Shown here piece after piece: positions 6,448-8,158 of a stretch of 8,158 bases of DNA (positions within the stretch are counted from its first letter, which is position 1; the number at the start of each line of letters is the position of its first letter). A model generated the notes under the pieces. The model was not told the origin of the DNA. It searched no databases and saw only the letters and a program-made list of their open reading frames with translations. The stretch is from ZC4RG29 sp036273935 (GTDB lineage: Bacteria > Bacteroidota > Bacteroidia > Cytophagales > Cyclobacteriaceae). Where the stretch lies: assembly GCA_036273935.1 (NCBI GenBank), contig DASUGQ010000205.1, positions 1-8,158 on the forward strand, given 5' to 3'. The translations under genes were made by a program, and so were the position numbers.

Positions 6448-7095
6448 ATGCAACGTACAGCGATTTATCTGGTTCTTATTCCGGCAATCACCTTAAGTAT
6501 TTGTCTTAATGGGTGCAAAAGCCATGAACCCCACATTGAAAACGGGACAAAGTTTACAAAAGCCGATTCTGTTACAGAAAAATACCTTGACCTCGAAGAC
6601 AGCATTTTAATCGTCTGGAATACGATCGTAAACGACGACAATCTTAAAATCCAGACCATGCATGATTTGTTGCACCAGCTCCTTGTTTCCAACACACTTG
6701 ACAAAGACGAATTGATTTCGCTCGAAAACCGATTGAATGAACTCGATGGAATGAAGATTACCCAGGAATCGATCAAGGACCCAATTCACGTCTATGAATA
6801 TGATCTTGCGTCAAAGACCCTTGTTAATGAATTGATCAATCTTACATCATCAGTTGAGCCATTTAAAAAGGACCCTCTCCAGATAATCCTGGCGACGATT
6901 CAGGATGCGGACAGCAGAGTAAGGGAAAACCGGTTCAACTATGATAAAATCGCTTATGAATTCAATCAATTCGTGGAACGGAACGAAGCGTTTCTAAACG
7001 AACAAGATCAAAACTTGAGCACGGCCAAAAAAGGGCTGTTTCAGATTTCGTCTGAATCACAGGGATCACCCGCAACAAGTGCTTTCCAAAATTGA
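6448..7095 (+). CDS. Lipoprotein with LemA-like segment
   Basis: This 215-residue protein has a lipoprotein signal peptide: basic MQR, hydrophobic core, and lipobox LNGC with the lipidated Cys at residue 23. The residues after Cys are KSHEP, with no Asp at +2. The mature part is predicted to be mostly helical: ADSVTEKYLDLEDSILIVWN, a Leu-rich helix (DLLHQLL), ENRLNELDG, and near 145-175 the segment IQDADSRVRENRFNYDKIAYEFNQF. That last pattern resembles the LemA family (DAESR-x-ARRxYNDAVxxYN), known as extracytoplasmic helical-bundle proteins of unclear function. The match is partial and the protein lacks LemA's usual N-terminal membrane anchor, having a lipid anchor instead. The start codon shares bases with the longest possible minus-strand frame (start 6449), so any promoter lies inside the neighbouring region. 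The product is likely anchored in the inner or outer membrane facing the periplasm. Confidence 0.75.
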   Translation: MQRTAIYLVLIPAITLSICLNGCKSHEPHIENGTKFTKADSVTEKYLDLEDSILIVWNTIVNDDNLKIQTMHDLLHQLLVSNTLDKDELISLENRLNELDGMKITQESIKDPIHVYEYDLASKTLVNELINLTSSVEPFKKDPLQIILATIQDADSRVRENRFNYDKIAYEFNQFVERNEAFLNEQDQNLSTAKKGLFQISSESQGSPATSAFQN

Positions 7096-7246
7096 ATTCA
7101 TCCTATTCGCCTAATCCACAATTTGTCCCAATAATCCCACAAAAACAGCCCAAAAAGATTAAAAAACCAAGATTATTATAAATGGCACTATTCTTTCTAT
7201 AATACTTACCATGGTCTCATTTGATCAAATATCTTCAATAAAGTCA

Positions 7247-7393
7247 TTAGCGCAGCAGGGCCTGAATTGCTGGTTGCAATACGTATTGGCGCAACCAGTC
7301 TATATCGATCTTCAAATAATGACCATTCTTACGCTTCAATTTTGTGGAATCCCAAAACTGATGTCCTTTTTTGGCAAGGTAGCCCTGCTTCAC
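7247..7393 (-). pseudogene. Coding-like minus-strand frame without ATG (small gene or remnant)
   Basis: Reading leftward from a GTG at 7391-7393 to a TAA at 7247-7249 gives 48 codons. They contain KQGYLAKKGHQFWDSTKLK, then RKNGHYLKIDIDWLRQYV and a LQPAIQALLR end. Codon use and residue pattern look like a genuine protein (basic, two Trp, amphipathic C-terminal helix). The frame is closed by a TAA at 7403-7405, four codons before the GTG. An ATG at 7400-7402 lies one base out of frame, so either GTG is the start or a one-base change broke an ATG start. No Shine-Dalgarno site is visible. I do not recognise the family. It may be a small live gene, the end of a decayed one, or chance; the plus-strand frames over the same bases read less convincingly. 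Confidence 0.4.
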
Positions 7394-7443
7394 AATGGCA
7401 TGTTAAAAATGATAAAAGCCGACGAGCTGGTATTCGAAAAAGC

Positions 7444-7506
7444 TTAAAGGTCAAATCCCAAATACAGATTCCCATTCCAGGTCTAATTGCGTGGTGAGCT
7501 TTCTCG
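7444..7506 (-). pseudogene. Possible frameshifted 3' end of an outer-membrane protein gene
   Basis: On the minus strand one frame reads SRKLTTQLDLEW from about 7506 and another reads TWNGNLYLGFDL to a TAA at 7444-7446. The second is preceded by an in-frame TAG at 7483-7485. Joined by a small shift near 7477-7485, the two would resemble the final strands of a Bacteroidota outer-membrane protein. The stretch is short, so this is a weak call made on residue pattern alone. Confidence 0.25.
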
Positions 7507-7578
7507 ATTAGTTAATCCTTACTGCGAGAGATTACTGGGATGCCCATGACAATTAAAAAAATTCTTTCTGCAAACCTG

Positions 7579-7604
7579 TTGCACGGCTTCATGATTTAAG
7601 TTTG
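7579..7604 (+). promoter_or_regulatory. Candidate promoter of the CDF transporter gene
   Basis: TAAGTTTG at 7597-7604 matches the Bacteroidota -7 consensus TAnnTTTG exactly. A TTG lies at 7579-7581, 15 bases upstream of it, slightly shorter than the usual spacer. Transcription would start near 7611, 14 bases before the TTG start codon at 7625. Confidence 0.45.
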
Positions 7605-7624
7605 CTGGTAATTAATCCATACGC

Positions 7625-8158
7625 TTGGCACAGCACAGTCACAACCACGACCATGAACATCGCGAAAGTCTCGGTAACATCAGAATGGCTTTCTGGTTAA
7701 ATACCGGTTTCGCGCTGTTTGAATTGGCGGGTGGAATTCTAACGAATAGTGTTGCTATTCTATCCGATGCCCTGCATGACTTTGGTGACAGTCTATCGCT
7801 GGGGCTAGCTCATTTCTTCGAGAAAAAGTCGGAGCAAACGCGCGACAAAGCTTTCTCATATGGGTACAGGCGATTTTCCCTCCTGGGCGCATTTATCAAT
7901 TCCATCGTACTGATCGTCGGATCAATTTTCGTAATACAAGAGGCCGCGAAAAGATTACTTGAGCCCCAAGAAGTTAATGCAAGGGGTATGCTGCTATTGG
8001 CAGTAATCGGGGTCGTTGTCAACCTGGTGGCCATGCTGCGCCTTAAAAGAGGCAGTTCGATAAACGAACGGGTGGTTTCGCTTCATTTTCTTGAGGATGT
8101 ATTGGGGTGGGTCGCCGTGATGATTGGAAGCATCGTTATGATCTTTGCGAAAGTTCCA
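7625..8158 (+). CDS. Cation diffusion facilitator (Zn/Co/Cd efflux), cut by right edge
   Basis: The first 178 codons of a CDF-family metal exporter of the CzcD/ZnT kind, which moves Zn2+ or similar divalent ions out of the cytoplasm in exchange for protons. I begin it at TTG 7625 because a TAA at 7613 closes the frame and the next ATG (7685) would remove the N-terminus. The TTG start gives MAQHSHNHDHEHRESLGN, a His-rich metal-binding tail typical of the family (His at 4, 6, 8, 10 and 12). Helix 1 follows at about 21-40. Helix 2 has NSVAILSDALHDFGD, with HxxxD at H51/D55. YGYRRFSLLGAFIN precedes helix 3 and VNARGM follows it. Helix 5 begins at HFLED (H154/D158). The two HxxxD pairs form the transport site expected for a Zn-type CDF. 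The C-terminal cytoplasmic domain lies beyond the window. Metal preference is inferred from these residues. Confidence 0.9.
   Translation, partial: MAQHSHNHDHEHRESLGNIRMAFWLNTGFALFELAGGILTNSVAILSDALHDFGDSLSLGLAHFFEKKSEQTRDKAFSYGYRRFSLLGAFINSIVLIVGSIFVIQEAAKRLLEPQEVNARGMLLLAVIGVVVNLVAMLRLKRGSSINERVVSLHFLEDVLGWVAVMIGSIVMIFAKVP

Larger units (their letters stand above)
7096..7624. other. Gene-poor stretch between lipoprotein and metal-transporter genes
   Basis: No convincing plus-strand gene lies here. The first 150 bases are AT-rich with no recognisable signal. Positions 7247-7393 carry a coding-like minus-strand frame without ATG, and 7444-7506 carry minus-strand peptide traces in two frames that resemble the end of an outer-membrane protein gene; both are listed separately. 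From 7597 a promoter-like element precedes the CDF gene. The overall picture is decayed minus-strand coding DNA. Confidence 0.55.

Noticed and set aside
6246..6449. N-terminal extension of the minus-strand small gene to 6449
   Set aside because: The residues are low in coding character (FFFLIFC and similar), the start overlaps the lipoprotein ATG, and no ribosome binding site supports it; kept only as an alternative.
7174..7204. TATTATA / TATAATA inverted repeat as a terminator after the lipoprotein gene
   Set aside because: A seven-base stem of A and T only, around a 17-base loop, with no T run; expected by chance in AT-rich DNA.
7211..7497. Two overlapping plus-strand frames (7211-7447 with ATG, 7267-7497 with TTG) as genes
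   Set aside because: Neither has a ribosome binding site or recognisable pattern. The minus strand over the same bases reads more like protein, so these are probably its shadows.
7501..7531. TTCTCG ... CGAGAG hairpin as a terminator or operator
   Set aside because: A five to seven base stem with an 18-base loop and no T tract; too weak to call.

Overview
The window looks like a chromosomal segment of a Bacteroidota bacterium, probably a Cytophagales-like lineage; the class is firmer than the order. The reasons are the Bacteroidota-type PspC/GIN-domain membrane protein, the ECF sigma / single-pass anti-sigma-like / outer-membrane-protein gene trio, weak Shine-Dalgarno sites, and short elements matching the Bacteroidota promoter consensus TAnnTTTG. 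Base composition is intermediate. I see no rRNA, tRNA, CRISPR array or insertion sequence.

Layout. Positions 1-2267 (+) hold a large envelope protein with two PspC domains, several membrane helices and a C-terminal GIN/DUF2807 beta-helix. Its true start lies to the left of the window, because the frame is open to the edge and the first visible residues match the middle of the family's usual N-terminal domain. A promoter-like region follows, then a small secreted protein with a carboxypeptidase-regulatory-like fold (2394-2834, +). Positions 2914-5212 (+) are a tight three-gene operon: an ECF sigma factor, an overlapping single-pass membrane protein that is probably its anti-sigma factor, and a signal-peptide-bearing outer-membrane beta-barrel-like protein. 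The operon ends at a hairpin (5236-5262). A possible ECF-type promoter just before the sigma gene suggests autoregulation.

A TetR/AcrR-type regulator follows (5395-5985, +). The rest is more accessory. It contains a small uncharacterised gene on the minus strand (about 6006-6245), a lipoprotein with a LemA-like stretch (6448-7095, +), and a roughly 530-base stretch (7096-7624) without a convincing plus-strand gene. On the minus strand that stretch carries an ATG-less 48-codon frame and what looks like the frameshifted 3' end of an outer-membrane protein gene. The window closes inside a cation diffusion facilitator gene (from 7625, TTG start) that is cut by the right edge.

How the parts fit: the left five genes are all envelope-directed (membrane, periplasm, outer membrane, extracytoplasmic-function transcription). 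The ECF operon is best read as a sensing unit in which the membrane protein restrains sigma and the outer-membrane protein is either the sensor or a product of the response. The TetR regulator, the lipoprotein and the metal exporter have no visible functional link to it. I found no clearly new system. The most unusual items are the uncharacterised third gene of the ECF operon, its candidate promoter, and the hidden minus-strand coding traces in 6006-6245 and 7247-7506.
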